Positions 36,225 to 45,338 of a stretch of DNA of 54,351 bases are shown here, piece after piece; positions within the stretch are counted from its first letter, which is position 1; each line of letters begins with the position of its first letter. A model generated the notes under the pieces. That model was given only the letters and a program-made list of their open reading frames with translations. It was not told where the DNA came from and ran no database searches. Made by a program: the position numbers and the translations under genes. This DNA is from Acidobacteriota bacterium (GTDB taxonomy: Bacteria; Acidobacteriota; Blastocatellia; Pyrinomonadales; Pyrinomonadaceae): contig QHXI01000071.1 in assembly GCA_003222895.1 (NCBI GenBank), positions 1-54,351 of the forward strand, written 5' to 3'.

Positions 36225-39200
36225 TCAGCTTCCCACCAACTCATGAAATGTCTTCTGGGTCTGCGTTGCCGGCTCGACGCCTAGCTCCTTTTGCAAAAGT
36301 CCACGCAGGGTTTCGTACTGCTCCTTCACCGCGACGCGATTGCCGAGCGCGGCATGCGCGCGCATCACCAAACAATGAATATCCTCGCGAAACGGATCGT
36401 CGCGCAGAATCCTTTGCGCCAGGTCCATCGCGCGAAGGAATTCCTGTTTCTTTTCCGCGACCGCAGCCAGCGATTCAAGCATGCGCAGGTATTGCTCGCG
36501 ATAATACGAGCGTTGCTCTTCGACCCAATCTTCGTAGCTTCCCTGCATGAACTCGCCGCGATAAACCGCGACGGCCTTTTCATACAAATCGATGCAGCCG
36601 TCAAAGTCGCGCTCGCGGCGCGCGGCCTCGCCTTCGGCAATCAATCGGTCGAATCCTTCAGTGTCGATGCGGTAAGAAAACTCCGGGCTGAGCTGATATT
36701 CGCCGTCCCGATAGGCGAGAAAGTTCTGCTTCAAAGGCTGATTGCTGTTCAACGCCTTGCGAACGTGCGACATCGTCGGGTGAAAATTTTTCTCGATTGT
36801 TTTGAGCTCGGTATCGCGCCAAAACAGATCGATGATTGAATCTTTCGGGGCGCGACGGTGCGGCCGCGACGCGATGAAGCAAAGGATGTCTCGGGCGCGT
36901 CGCGTCGTCCATGCGTCAGCCGCGAAAGGCCGCGCGGAATCGCGAAAGATTTCGATTGGGCCCAGCATGTTGATGGTCAAATCAACCAGCGGAGGCGAGG
37001 TGAGAATCGACTTCTGTTGGGCAATGATGGGAGCGGCTTGTTGTGATACTTGCACGCCTCGCAAATCTGCAGGCAGCAAATCCTGCGCGTCTTCTGAAGC
37101 GAACAGCGCCGGATGCGAAGCGATCTCTTGATGCAGCCAATATTCGTAATCGTATCGGGCGGCCAGATCGAGCGCGCGGCGTAACTGCTCGAGCATCTGC
37201 GGCTCACGATCGGCATTCAATTCACACTGAGCCAGCCCGGTACAGCATTGGGCTTCGTAATAGCAAAGTCCGCGCTCGCGAAAATAATTCAGCGCCGGTG
37301 TAAATTCGTCACGCGCGGCTTCAGGATCGGGAAGCGCCAGCAAGATCCGTCCGCGCGTGAGCCGCGCCGTGAAATGACCGATTGGATTTTTGTCGGCGGG
37401 CCGACGTTCCAGCAGTCGATCGATCTGCGACAAGGCGCGCGGCGCATCGCCTGCTTTCAAACTAAGAAGCGCGCGTTCTTCCAGCAGTTCGACGCGCGAC
37501 AAATCGATTCCCGCTTCGTCGTAACTTCGCGCCGCGCGTTCATAGAATTCGCCGGCGCGAACCAGGTCGCCGCGCTCTCGATACAAATTGCCATAGGCTT
37601 CGAATGCTTCGCCGACCTGCCCAATCATATTGAAAAGCTGACAACCCTCGAGCGCAAAATCGAGGTGCTGCTCGCTCTTTTCCATCTCGCCGCGATAAAG
37701 ATGGCAACGCGCGATGTTCAAATGCGCCGTTGCTTCCTGCGGAATCAGCGGCAAGTCAGAGTCGCGGCGCAGCATCCGGGTCAACCAACGCAAAGCCTCG
37801 CCAAAATCGCCGCGCATCATGGCCGGCAAACCAAGGTTGTGCGTGATCAGTCGAGCGTGAAGCTCGTCGTGCTGTTCTTCGGCCGATTGCAGCGCCACGC
37901 GGAATTCACGGTCCGCCGCCGCCCACTCGCCCTTCGTAGCCAGACAAAGCCCGCGCGTATTCGCACATTTGGTGCGCACGACTGAATTCGGCGGCGTTAG
38001 TTCAACCGCGCGATCCAAATATTCGAAGGCCGCATCGTAATCGCCCCGACGACGGGCAATCGTCGCCATGGAATGCAGAGCCTCGGCTTCGCCTTCCTCG
38101 TCGCCAATTCCTTTGAGCGAAGCGATCGCGCGCCGCAACAGGCTCTGCGCCGATTCAAAGTCACCTCGCAACCGAGCAACCTCGGCGCGATACGCCAGCG
38201 CGCGCGGATGCGCATCAAGCGACGCCGCCGGCAACGCTTCGGCCAGCGATGCCAGCGATGCCAGCTTTCCCGAGCCAATCCATTCGCCGCCGTGAATCTC
38301 GATCAGTTCAGCGGCGCGATCGAAATTCTCACCTTCGAGCAGGTGGCGCACGGCGGCTTCCCACGCGCCGCGCGTAAGGAAGAATTCCGCGCAACGCGCA
38401 TGTTCGGCGGCCACGCCGGCCAAGCCAATCTCTGCCCGCAGACGTCGACGAAGGAAGCTTTGGAACAGCGGATGGAGTCGATATTCTTCTCCGGTTCGGT
38501 CACTCGCAACCGTCATGAAAACATTTCCGCGGACAAGCGCCGGCAACACCACCGATGATCTGACTTCAGGAAACAAACGCGCGCAGGTTTCGATTGCGAC
38601 GCGATCCAGCAAAGCGATATGCATTAGAAACTGCTGAACCTCGGGCGGCTCGGCGGCGAATACTTCTTCGGCAAAATATTCGAAGATGTCGCGTTCGGAT
38701 TGATGCAATACCGCCAGCGGATCGACTGGTTTTCTCTCCGCGCCAATTTGTCGCTGCGCCACCTGACGCACTAGTTGCAAAGCCGTAATCCAGCCATGCG
38801 TGCGCTCGCCATACTCGCGCAGTTGCTGCTGCGTCAGCGCCAAACCGAAGACTTTTCTAAACAACTCCTGCGTTTCTTCATCGGTGAACAGCAGATCGGC
38901 TCGATCGACGAGCGAGAGCGAATCCTGCGAACGCAGCCGCGCCAGCGAGAGCGGCGGAATCTCGCGCGAGATGATCACGATGTGAATCACGTCTGGAAGG
39001 TAAGCAATCAGACGATCGAGCACCGCATGCACCGGCGTATCGCTGCCTAGATGATGATAGTCATCGAGGACTATGATCATCTGCTGCTCGATCCCTTCGA
39101 GAATCTCATTCAGGAGCACATCTGCGGCGCGCTCTGGCTGCTGCGCCAACTCCTGTGGCTGTTGCAGGTAAGCAAAAACCGATTCGCCAAAATTCGGGAT

Positions 39201-39533
39201 TCGCTGCTGAATGCCGTACGCGAGATAACCCAGGAACACCGCCGGATCGGCGTCAGTGTGATCAAGTTGATACCAGACATGGGGCCGTTCCTGCTTTCGC
39301 AGAAAATCCGCCACCAGCGTTGTCTTTCCCGAGCCTGCATTGGCGGTGACCAGCGTTACGGGCAGCGCGAGATTCGCCTGCAACCGTTCGATAAGGCGGG
39401 GCCGCGCCAAAATCTCCGGCGCTGGCCGAGGCGGCAAAAGCTTTGTTCGCAGGAAAAACGCTCCCGAAGCTGTTGCGGTCGACGTCGTCGTAGGCATGAC
39501 CGCGTCTGAACTTGATCGTTTCTGCCTGGCCAT
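36225..39533 (-). CDS. STAND ATPase regulator with TPR and wHTH-BTAD effector
   Basis: A large regulator of about 1100 residues. The ATG at 39533 (MARQKRSSSD) is preferred; the 85 residues that an upstream start would add look non-coding. Order: a MalT-like NTPase (LPPRPAPEILARPRLIERL, Walker A TANAGSGKTTLVADF, Walker B MIIVLDDYHHLG), a long TPR region (LHSMATIARRRGDYDAAFEYL), then a winged helix (NMLGPIEIFRDSARPF, DSIIDLFWRDTELKTIEKNFHPTMSHVRKAL) and a BTAD domain (FQGEFMQGSYEDW-like RGEFMQGSYEDWVEEQR). Such proteins sense a ligand through TPR and NTPase and activate transcription. A truncated relative lies upstream. Confidence 0.9.
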   Translation of the reverse strand: MARQKRSSSDAVMPTTTSTATASGAFFLRTKLLPPRPAPEILARPRLIERLQANLALPVTLVTANAGSGKTTLVADFLRKQERPHVWYQLDHTDADPAVFLGYLAYGIQQRIPNFGESVFAYLQQPQELAQQPERAADVLLNEILEGIEQQMIIVLDDYHHLGSDTPVHAVLDRLIAYLPDVIHIVIISREIPPLSLARLRSQDSLSLVDRADLLFTDEETQELFRKVFGLALTQQQLREYGERTHGWITALQLVRQVAQRQIGAERKPVDPLAVLHQSERDIFEYFAEEVFAAEPPEVQQFLMHIALLDRVAIETCARLFPEVRSSVVLPALVRGNVFMTVASDRTGEEYRLHPLFQSFLRRRLRAEIGLAGVAAEHARCAEFFLTRGAWEAAVRHLLEGENFDRAAELIEIHGGEWIGSGKLASLASLAEALPAASLDAHPRALAYRAEVARLRGDFESAQSLLRRAIASLKGIGDEEGEAEALHSMATIARRRGDYDAAFEYLDRAVELTPPNSVVRTKCANTRGLCLATKGEWAAADREFRVALQSAEEQHDELHARLITHNLGLPAMMRGDFGEALRWLTRMLRRDSDLPLIPQEATAHLNIARCHLYRGEMEKSEQHLDFALEGCQLFNMIGQVGEAFEAYGNLYRERGDLVRAGEFYERAARSYDEAGIDLSRVELLEERALLSLKAGDAPRALSQIDRLLERRPADKNPIGHFTARLTRGRILLALPDPEAARDEFTPALNYFRERGLCYYEAQCCTGLAQCELNADREPQMLEQLRRALDLAARYDYEYWLHQEIASHPALFASEDAQDLLPADLRGVQVSQQAAPIIAQQKSILTSPPLVDLTINMLGPIEIFRDSARPFAADAWTTRRARDILCFIASRPHRRAPKDSIIDLFWRDTELKTIEKNFHPTMSHVRKALNSNQPLKQNFLAYRDGEYQLSPEFSYRIDTEGFDRLIAEGEAARRERDFDGCIDLYEKAVAVYRGEFMQGSYEDWVEEQRSYYREQYLRMLESLAAVAEKKQEFLRAMDLAQRILRDDPFREDIHCLVMRAHAALGNRVAVKEQYETLRGLLQKELGVEPATQTQKTFHELVGS

Positions 39534-39839
39534 TGAATTTCCCAGCAGAGATGTTTTCAGGATCGAACGGAGCGTAGCATAGCTGAAAGCGCTGGTTCTA
39601 TCAGAGGGAAAACAGTTTGGGCTTTGCGCGCTGCGTTCAGCACTGAAGACTTGAACCCAGGATTGGTTTCGATCAGGCATTGACCTGCATGTCCGAGGCG
39701 CGCTCGGTAGCAAGCGCGCATTACTTGTCCGCGCTAGGGGACATTTGAAACTAGCCCAGCGCTTTAGCGCTGGGTACGCTTTCCGCAATTTGGAAATGAG
39801 CCCGCTTTAGCGGGCGACAGATCTTGACTCATAAAACAA
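39534..39839. other. Intergenic gap with paired hairpins
   Basis: About 300 bp between the two STAND genes. It holds the hairpins AGCCCAGCGCTTTAGCGC (39753-39775) and GCCCGCTTTAGCGGGC (39800-39815), both followed by no clear U tract. These are dispersed GC hairpins or terminator-like signals for the short STAND gene. No gene seen. Confidence 0.6.
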
Positions 39840-40637
39840 TCAAGTTTGAAAATCCGGTGTCTGCGGAAGCGAAGTAAATCGAGAATTCTTAAGCGACAGG
39901 ATCGTGTCGGCCATGGCGCGCCCAGCGCGTCCCGGTGTCGCCGCGAATTCTGAAATGGTTGCAGCGCGGCCGTTCGTCTGGCTCCACGCAATACGCGCGT
40001 GCTCTTCGCTCAGACCGTAAGTTTCGAACAGCGCGGTTGCTTCGTCGATAGTGAAAGCTAGCTCACTTTCTTCGACGACACGGAGCATCTGCTTTGAACG
40101 CAGACGCCAAAGCGGCGTCGGCGGCAAACTTCGACAGGTGATCAGGACATGCACATCGGCCGGTAAGAGCGGCAAGAATCGACGGAAAAACGGAATCACC
40201 CAGTCAGCGTCGTAAACCAGGTGCAGGTCTTCGATGACGATCAGCAGCGCCTCAGACTTCGCATCTGTCAGTTGATAGACGAGCCCCTCGGCGACCAATT
40301 CCGCGCGATCGCTCTCAATCGAATCGGTCAGGTCGAGTAATCGATTCGCGTCGATTAGCGGCCGCTGCAATCTGATCGACGCGACAAGATATTCCAGAAA
40401 CAAATGCAAATCGTTGTCGGCCGCATCGACTTTGTACCAGGACACGGATCGGCCGGCGTGTCGCGCGAAATCTGCGGCCAAAGCAGTCTTGCCGGTACCG
40501 GCGCGCCCATTGACGACCGTCGCATTCGCCGACCCAACATTCTCCGCCAGCAACTTCAACAGACGCAGCCGCGTAGTGCGTGCCGTCGCTGCGGGAATAG
40601 CGATCTTTTCGTGGATAAAGTGCCCTTCGATTTTCAT
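39840..40637 (-). CDS. Truncated STAND NTPase
   Basis: A 265-residue protein starting at ATG 40637 (MKIEGHFIHEKIAIPAATA). It matches only the N-terminal NTPase domain of the large regulator: RTTRLRLLKLL, Walker A NGRAGTGKTALAADFA, KVDAADNDLHLFLEYLVASI, Walker B LIVIEDLHLVYD and SRSLPPTPLWRLRSKQ-type RSLPPTPLWRLRSKQ. It ends just past the point where the lid and TPRs should begin (WSQTNGRAATISEF). It could be a natural short form or the remnant of a duplicated gene. Its neighbour downstream on the same strand is the full-length version, 306 bp away. Confidence 0.72.
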   Translation of the reverse strand: MKIEGHFIHEKIAIPAATARTTRLRLLKLLAENVGSANATVVNGRAGTGKTALAADFARHAGRSVSWYKVDAADNDLHLFLEYLVASIRLQRPLIDANRLLDLTDSIESDRAELVAEGLVYQLTDAKSEALLIVIEDLHLVYDADWVIPFFRRFLPLLPADVHVLITCRSLPPTPLWRLRSKQMLRVVEESELAFTIDEATALFETYGLSEEHARIAWSQTNGRAATISEFAATPGRAGRAMADTILSLKNSRFTSLPQTPDFQT

Positions 40638-40817
40638 AAGCCAGTGGGAAATCATCTTTCGTCTGCGTCGGCGCATCGGTAACTTCAGGGAACAATCGAA
40701 TTATTCAGAGCACCCCTTGAGGAATTCTTGAGTTTTGATTGCGATCAGGATTCCCGTGTGGAAACTGGCGCGAAATTGCGGAGCGAGGTAAACTCTCGCT
40801 GCTTCCGAGACCTGTCT

Positions 40818-40825
40818 AAAGGAGA
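40818..40825 (+). promoter_or_regulatory. Strong ribosome-binding site for the TGA-containing peroxiredoxin
   Basis: AAAGGAGA lies six bases before the ATG at 40831. It shows that the upstream half is a real, well-translated gene start. Confidence 0.85.
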
Positions 40826-40830
40826 GAACG

Positions 40831-41436
<606 letters not shown>

Positions 41437-41452
41437 CGTCGCCGCTGTTTCG

Positions 41453-41564
41453 CTCCCTCTCCCTCTGGGAGAGGGCAGGGGTGAGGGCGAAGTAGCAAAG
41501 ATTTAGACACTAACTCTTCTAACTGATAAGACCCTCACCCTAAACCTCTCCCATGGGAGAGGGA
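41453..41564. repeat. CT-rich inverted-repeat element between the peroxiredoxin and DUF4878 genes
   Basis: A left arm (CTCCCTCTCCCTCTGGGAG, 41453-41489) and a right arm (41530-41564, ending CCCATGGGAGAGGGA) share complementary GGGTGAGGG/CCCTCACCC blocks. A common dispersed element; could also end transcription. Confidence 0.75.
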
Positions 41565-41584
41565 ATTCACGAACGGAGTTCATG

Positions 41585-42013
41585 ATGAAAAACTCGAAAG
41601 TGTTCTTCGCGGCCACTCTGGTCCTATTTGCTTTTGCAGCTTGCAAGTTCGGCTCATCCTCGCCCGCCGCAACTTTCAAAACTTTCTATGAAGCGCAAAA
41701 GAAGAAAGACGTCGAGGGAATGAAGAAGACGCTTTCGAAGAGTTCGCTCGCGATGATGGAAAAAGCCGCGAAGGATCAGAAGAAGACCGTCGATCAGGCT
41801 TTGACCGAAGGCTTCGAAAGCCCGGGTGCGAAGACCGACAAGGTGCCCGAGACGCGCAATGAAAAGATCGACGGCGACAACGCCACGCTCGAAGTTCAGA
41901 ACGAAGAGACGAAGAAATGGGACAAGGTTTACTTCGTCAAAGAAGATAAGGATTGGAAGATCGCTCTGGATAAGACGATCGAAGAAATGTTCAAGCAGTT
42001 GGGCACTCCTTGA
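41585..42013 (+). CDS. DUF4878-like lipoprotein
   Basis: A 142-residue protein starting at ATG 41585 (GGAG lies six bases upstream). The signal ends in a lipobox Cys (LFAFAAC), so it is likely a lipoprotein. The mature part (PAATFKTFYEAQKKKDVEGMKKTLS, ...KWDKVYFVKEDKDWKIALD) resembles DUF4878/NTF2-like lumazine-binding proteins. Function unknown. A repeat separates it from the selenoprotein gene. Confidence 0.78.
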   Translation: MKNSKVFFAATLVLFAFAACKFGSSSPAATFKTFYEAQKKKDVEGMKKTLSKSSLAMMEKAAKDQKKTVDQALTEGFESPGAKTDKVPETRNEKIDGDNATLEVQNEETKKWDKVYFVKEDKDWKIALDKTIEEMFKQLGTP

Positions 42014-42074
42014 CGAAGCGTCGAAAGCTCAACCATCAGAGTCCAGACCCACGCAGCCAGCCTGCAGATCAGTG

Positions 42075-43832
42075 TCAGTGCTTTTCCGCGGGAAGTAGCT
42101 TTAGCGGCGAAACCTCAACCCAGGTCATCGCACTTCCGGTGCGTCCACTTTGACGATCACGCACAGCTACACGCACTTGATAGAGGCCGGGCGGCAATGG
42201 CAAAGACTGTTTCCATTTCACGAGCGGGTCAGCCGCCACCGCTTCGCGCGGCACCTCAAGCTTTTGCCTGAAGGTAGAACAGACACCGCGATCGTCAATC
42301 GCTGCTCCCAAAACATCCACTATCGCTACCTCTCTGCCGTTCGCGCGGTCAAAAGTGAGATTGCCGCTATCAATCTGCATGGATAGATTCAGAACGGCCC
42401 CCTTGCTCATGATATCAACGACGGCAACAAGAGAGGTCGGCACATCACGGCGTGGATAGAGAGAGCCGAGCGCGCTTTTCAGTTCATCCTCGGGCGTCAC
42501 TTTTGAAGCAGCGATCGCCTTAGCTGGTGCGGGAAGGGCCGGATCAAACAAATGTCGCCGCACCCTCACGCGCAGATCGGGGCGATCCTTGATTGCGACG
42601 TCGATCCGTGACTTTCCCGAGCGCTGTTTGTCACTGCCAGGTTTCCAGACCAATAGGTAATAGGTCGAGTTCTCAGCCAAAGCCTGCGAGAGGCCGTCGT
42701 CCAATGTATTTGAATTCAGGTAAGAGCGGCCGCCGGTTTCGTCGGCGAGCGTCTCCAGAGGCGCCTGCGGCATTGTGTCCTCGGCTACGGATCTGCCGGC
42801 GGTTCTCCCCGAAAAATCCGGATAATCATTTTTTGAGGTGTCGACGCCCGCCCCCAGAAAGTTCGAGCGCGTGTCCAGCGAGTAGATCACTGAGCCGACG
42901 CGCGCTGCTTGCTGGGCCACACGCCGCATAACATCTGATCCGTTGGACCGCTTCGCGTCCACGACAAAACCATCCGAAATAAGAAAAACAAGTTTGCGCC
43001 CGGCGAGCGGCGCTGTCGAACGTATCAAACTTTCCAGCCGCGAAAGCGTCTCAATCTCGACTCTGCTTGACTGCGCGTTAATCTGCCGAACACGATTCTT
43101 GACTATATTGACGGCGTTCACGACATCGGTCTGGTATTCCTTCATGGTCGCTTCGACCAGATAAGCGAACAGACCACCCTCGCGGTGATTGGCAACCAGG
43201 GTTGCATCAACTTCGCTGATCGAAACATGGCTGGCTATCGTCTCGGGATTGTATTTGGAGTTGATCCGGGTGATGGCCTCGCGCAAAACGACCTTGTTGT
43301 CGGTGAGCTGCTGAAGAAATCCAATCTGCCCGCTGGCTGAGATAATCGCCACGCGGTCGCCGGCAGTCATGTACTGCTCGACAAACCGCGTCAGAAGAGA
43401 TCGTGCGCGCACCAGACTGTCGCTGGCGAGGTGTATGTCATCGACGAAGAAAAAGATCAGACGGCCTCGATCTTCCATCTGGCCGGTTGAAGAAGAATCT
43501 GGTGAAATCGCGGTCTTTCCATTCCTCGCAGCGGCCAATTGTTTTTCTTCCGTGGCAGCACCAGTGGCGACTTGCTCAAAGAAAACCAGAGTTTGTGGCT
43601 TTGCGTCGACGCGCAATTGAAACTGCTCCGGCGCCAGGCCTTCGACAACTCGGCCCCGCTTGTCGATAACGGTCACGTCGGTCTGGACCAACTCGGTCTT
43701 GACGCGAACGACATCGTCATTCGGTTCTCCTGATTTTGGCTGAGACGGTTTTTGCGCCTGGGTTGTCGCACCAAGTGCGAATGCGCCGAAGAGCAAGATA
43801 CTTAGGGGAGAACGGCCGTTGATCATTCGCAT
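42075..43832 (-). CDS. Exported VWFA-related domain protein (acidobacterial type)
   Basis: A 585-residue member of the same family as the gene at 25005. Signal peptide MINGRSPLSILLFGAFALGATTQA. The family start is DDVVRVKTELVQTDVTVIDK and GRVVEGLAPEQFQLRV. The VWA-like fold follows (LIFFFVDDIHLASDSLVRA, DRVAIISASGQIGFLQ), then RKLVFLISDGFVVD and NSTYYLLVWKPGSDKQRSGKS. The usual Ser residues of the MIDAS are replaced (DDIHLASDS), so metal binding may differ. Family function unknown. Confidence 0.9.
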   Translation of the reverse strand: MRMINGRSPLSILLFGAFALGATTQAQKPSQPKSGEPNDDVVRVKTELVQTDVTVIDKRGRVVEGLAPEQFQLRVDAKPQTLVFFEQVATGAATEEKQLAAARNGKTAISPDSSSTGQMEDRGRLIFFFVDDIHLASDSLVRARSLLTRFVEQYMTAGDRVAIISASGQIGFLQQLTDNKVVLREAITRINSKYNPETIASHVSISEVDATLVANHREGGLFAYLVEATMKEYQTDVVNAVNIVKNRVRQINAQSSRVEIETLSRLESLIRSTAPLAGRKLVFLISDGFVVDAKRSNGSDVMRRVAQQAARVGSVIYSLDTRSNFLGAGVDTSKNDYPDFSGRTAGRSVAEDTMPQAPLETLADETGGRSYLNSNTLDDGLSQALAENSTYYLLVWKPGSDKQRSGKSRIDVAIKDRPDLRVRVRRHLFDPALPAPAKAIAASKVTPEDELKSALGSLYPRRDVPTSLVAVVDIMSKGAVLNLSMQIDSGNLTFDRANGREVAIVDVLGAAIDDRGVCSTFRQKLEVPREAVAADPLVKWKQSLPLPPGLYQVRVAVRDRQSGRTGSAMTWVEVSPLKLLPAEKH

Positions 43833-43913
43833 TTCTAGCCGCCTTTCTTAAGGTAAAACGTCACGCGGCTCGATCGCGCCGAGCCCAATCAACCTCGCGT
43901 TAGCACCATTTTG

Positions 43914-44297
43914 TTACTCGCCGTCGTCGCCGCAGTTTTCTTCCGTCCAACTTGTCAGCGAATATTGGTTCTGCAGATTGCGATAGACGACCACGCGCAC
44001 AAACTCTGTCGTGTCGACGTCGTCATCAGCCTTGTGATATCCGATCTTCAGGCAAAGCCGATAATTGATGCCGGCCACGACCTGGCTTTCCGCATGCTCG
44101 ATCTCGACCAGCTTGTAAGTGATTTCCTCTTTCTCAGATTCCTGTTTGACCGCAACCTCCGCGGCCGCAGCTGCGCCTTCGTCAGCCTTATCGATCTCGC
44201 GATAGCCGCCCGTCCTCTGAGCCAAAATGATTGCTGAGCAACCAAGCACAATGATCGCTGCAGCGATGAACGCCGCCATTCTTAGACTCTTTGTCAT
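43914..44297 (-). CDS. Bacterial cystatin-like protein
   Basis: A 127-residue exported protein with the cystatin layout. An N-terminal signal (residues 5-27, possible lipobox VLGC) precedes the conserved Gly-Gly (30-31) and a helix (EIDKADEGAAAAAEVAV). The hallmark QxVxG loop is present as QVVAG (72-76), then YRLCLKIGYHK and a C-terminal strand with Trp117. Cystatins inhibit papain-type cysteine proteases by this wedge. Bacterial members are uncommon. It heads a block of four small exported genes on the minus strand, with a GGAGG ribosome-binding site. Confidence 0.8.
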   Translation of the reverse strand: MTKSLRMAAFIAAAIIVLGCSAIILAQRTGGYREIDKADEGAAAAAEVAVKQESEKEEITYKLVEIEHAESQVVAGINYRLCLKIGYHKADDDVDTTEFVRVVVYRNLQNQYSLTSWTEENCGDDGE

Positions 44298-44315
44298 CTC
44301 ATGCCTCCATTTGAG

Positions 44316-44888
44316 TTAAGGCTTCTTCGCATACGCGGCGTCCGCCATTTCGCGCGCCTTCACGTTCGCGTCGGCTGTCTTGGCATCGACTTCAAAGTCG
44401 ATATGCTCGAATCCCTTCAAGCCTTTTATCACCAGGTGTTCGCCGGTCTTGTTTTCCTTGGACCACATGCCTGTCGGATCGGACGAGTCACTCTTCGTTA
44501 AGTCGATCCGATAGATCACCGCAAACGGTTTTCCATTCGCAAAGCGCCATTCAACCTTTCGTTTGAGGTCGTAGTCGATAGGCTGCATGGTTGAGGTGAC
44601 GACGTCTTCATCAGGCTTGCCGGCGCGGTTAATGCTGAACTGCGAGCTGGTGGCGCTATAGCCAATATTAATTTCATAGCCGCCATAGCCTTTGCATTTG
44701 AGCGGCATGTCCTCGCCGGATTCCTCGGCTTGCTTCACCGTCATCGTGCCGCGACAATCCGTTTTTAGATTTGTGTAGAGACTGCTAAATCTCGGCGCCT
44801 GCGCAGCGCCCACGATCGCGAAGACTAGCAGCATGGCCGAGCCAGCAAACCCCATAAAGATCAGCCGCAAGATTTTCGAACTCATCAT
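44316..44888 (-). CDS. Small exported protein of unknown function
   Basis: A 190-residue protein with a signal peptide (ILRLIFMGFAGSAMLLVFAIVGAAQA). The mature part has two Cys (TDCRGT and PLKCKGYGGYEINIGYS) and a basic C-terminus with an Ala-rich helix. No family recognised. Two starts three bases apart (44888, 44885) follow AAGGA. It lies 18 bp upstream of the cystatin gene on the same strand, so they are probably one transcription unit. Confidence 0.65.
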   Translation of the reverse strand: MMSSKILRLIFMGFAGSAMLLVFAIVGAAQAPRFSSLYTNLKTDCRGTMTVKQAEESGEDMPLKCKGYGGYEINIGYSATSSQFSINRAGKPDEDVVTSTMQPIDYDLKRKVEWRFANGKPFAVIYRIDLTKSDSSDPTGMWSKENKTGEHLVIKGLKGFEHIDFEVDAKTADANVKAREMADAAYAKKP

Positions 44889-44906
44889 TGTTTCCTTAGC
44901 TTCGGC

Positions 44907-45302
44907 CTATTTGAAATAAGAAGCGCACGGTCTGCGCTTGAGCCTCTGGGTGTTGCCCGCGGAATTCTTGATCGTCAATCCAGCAGCCGTCGCCGTCGCC
45001 GTGTATTTCTCATCACCGACGGTGAAGCTCGCGGTTCTTCCTTTGACGTTTGCGTGCACGAATTCGGGCTTCGGATCTTCGGCGCCGCCTTGCGCGATTT
45101 GCACGATGGCGTAATAGCCGTCGCCCGCCGGCACGATTACGACGCGCATGCCTTCGAGGTCGCCCGATCCTTTACCGATGGAAAAGTTTTCGTAGACGCC
45201 CGCGACGTTTACCGCGGGTTGCGCCGCAAAATTTGCCGCGACCACGCCGGTGATAGCGATAAGACAAACGATCGAGAACACAACTACTCTGGTTAACTTC
45301 AT
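44907..45302 (-). CDS. Small exported protein of unknown function
   Basis: A 131-residue protein with a signal peptide (VVVFSIVCLIAITGVVAANFA) and a beta-rich mature part (GVYENFSIGKGSGDLEGMRVVIV, GRTASFTVGDEKYTATATAAGL). A good GAGGAG ribosome-binding site precedes the ATG. It looks like a small beta-barrel or lipocalin-like fold, but no family is recognised. It lies 18 bp upstream of the 44316 gene, on the same strand. Confidence 0.65.
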   Translation of the reverse strand: MKLTRVVVFSIVCLIAITGVVAANFAAQPAVNVAGVYENFSIGKGSGDLEGMRVVIVPAGDGYYAIVQIAQGGAEDPKPEFVHANVKGRTASFTVGDEKYTATATAAGLTIKNSAGNTQRLKRRPCASYFK

Positions 45303-45338
45303 TGATTCTTCTCCTCGATAAAAGTGTGAACTGAAAAA

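Noticed and set aside
39534-39788. 85-residue N-terminal extension of the STAND regulator
   Set aside because: Composition is unlike the rest, and the MalT-like domain starts after the ATG at 39533.
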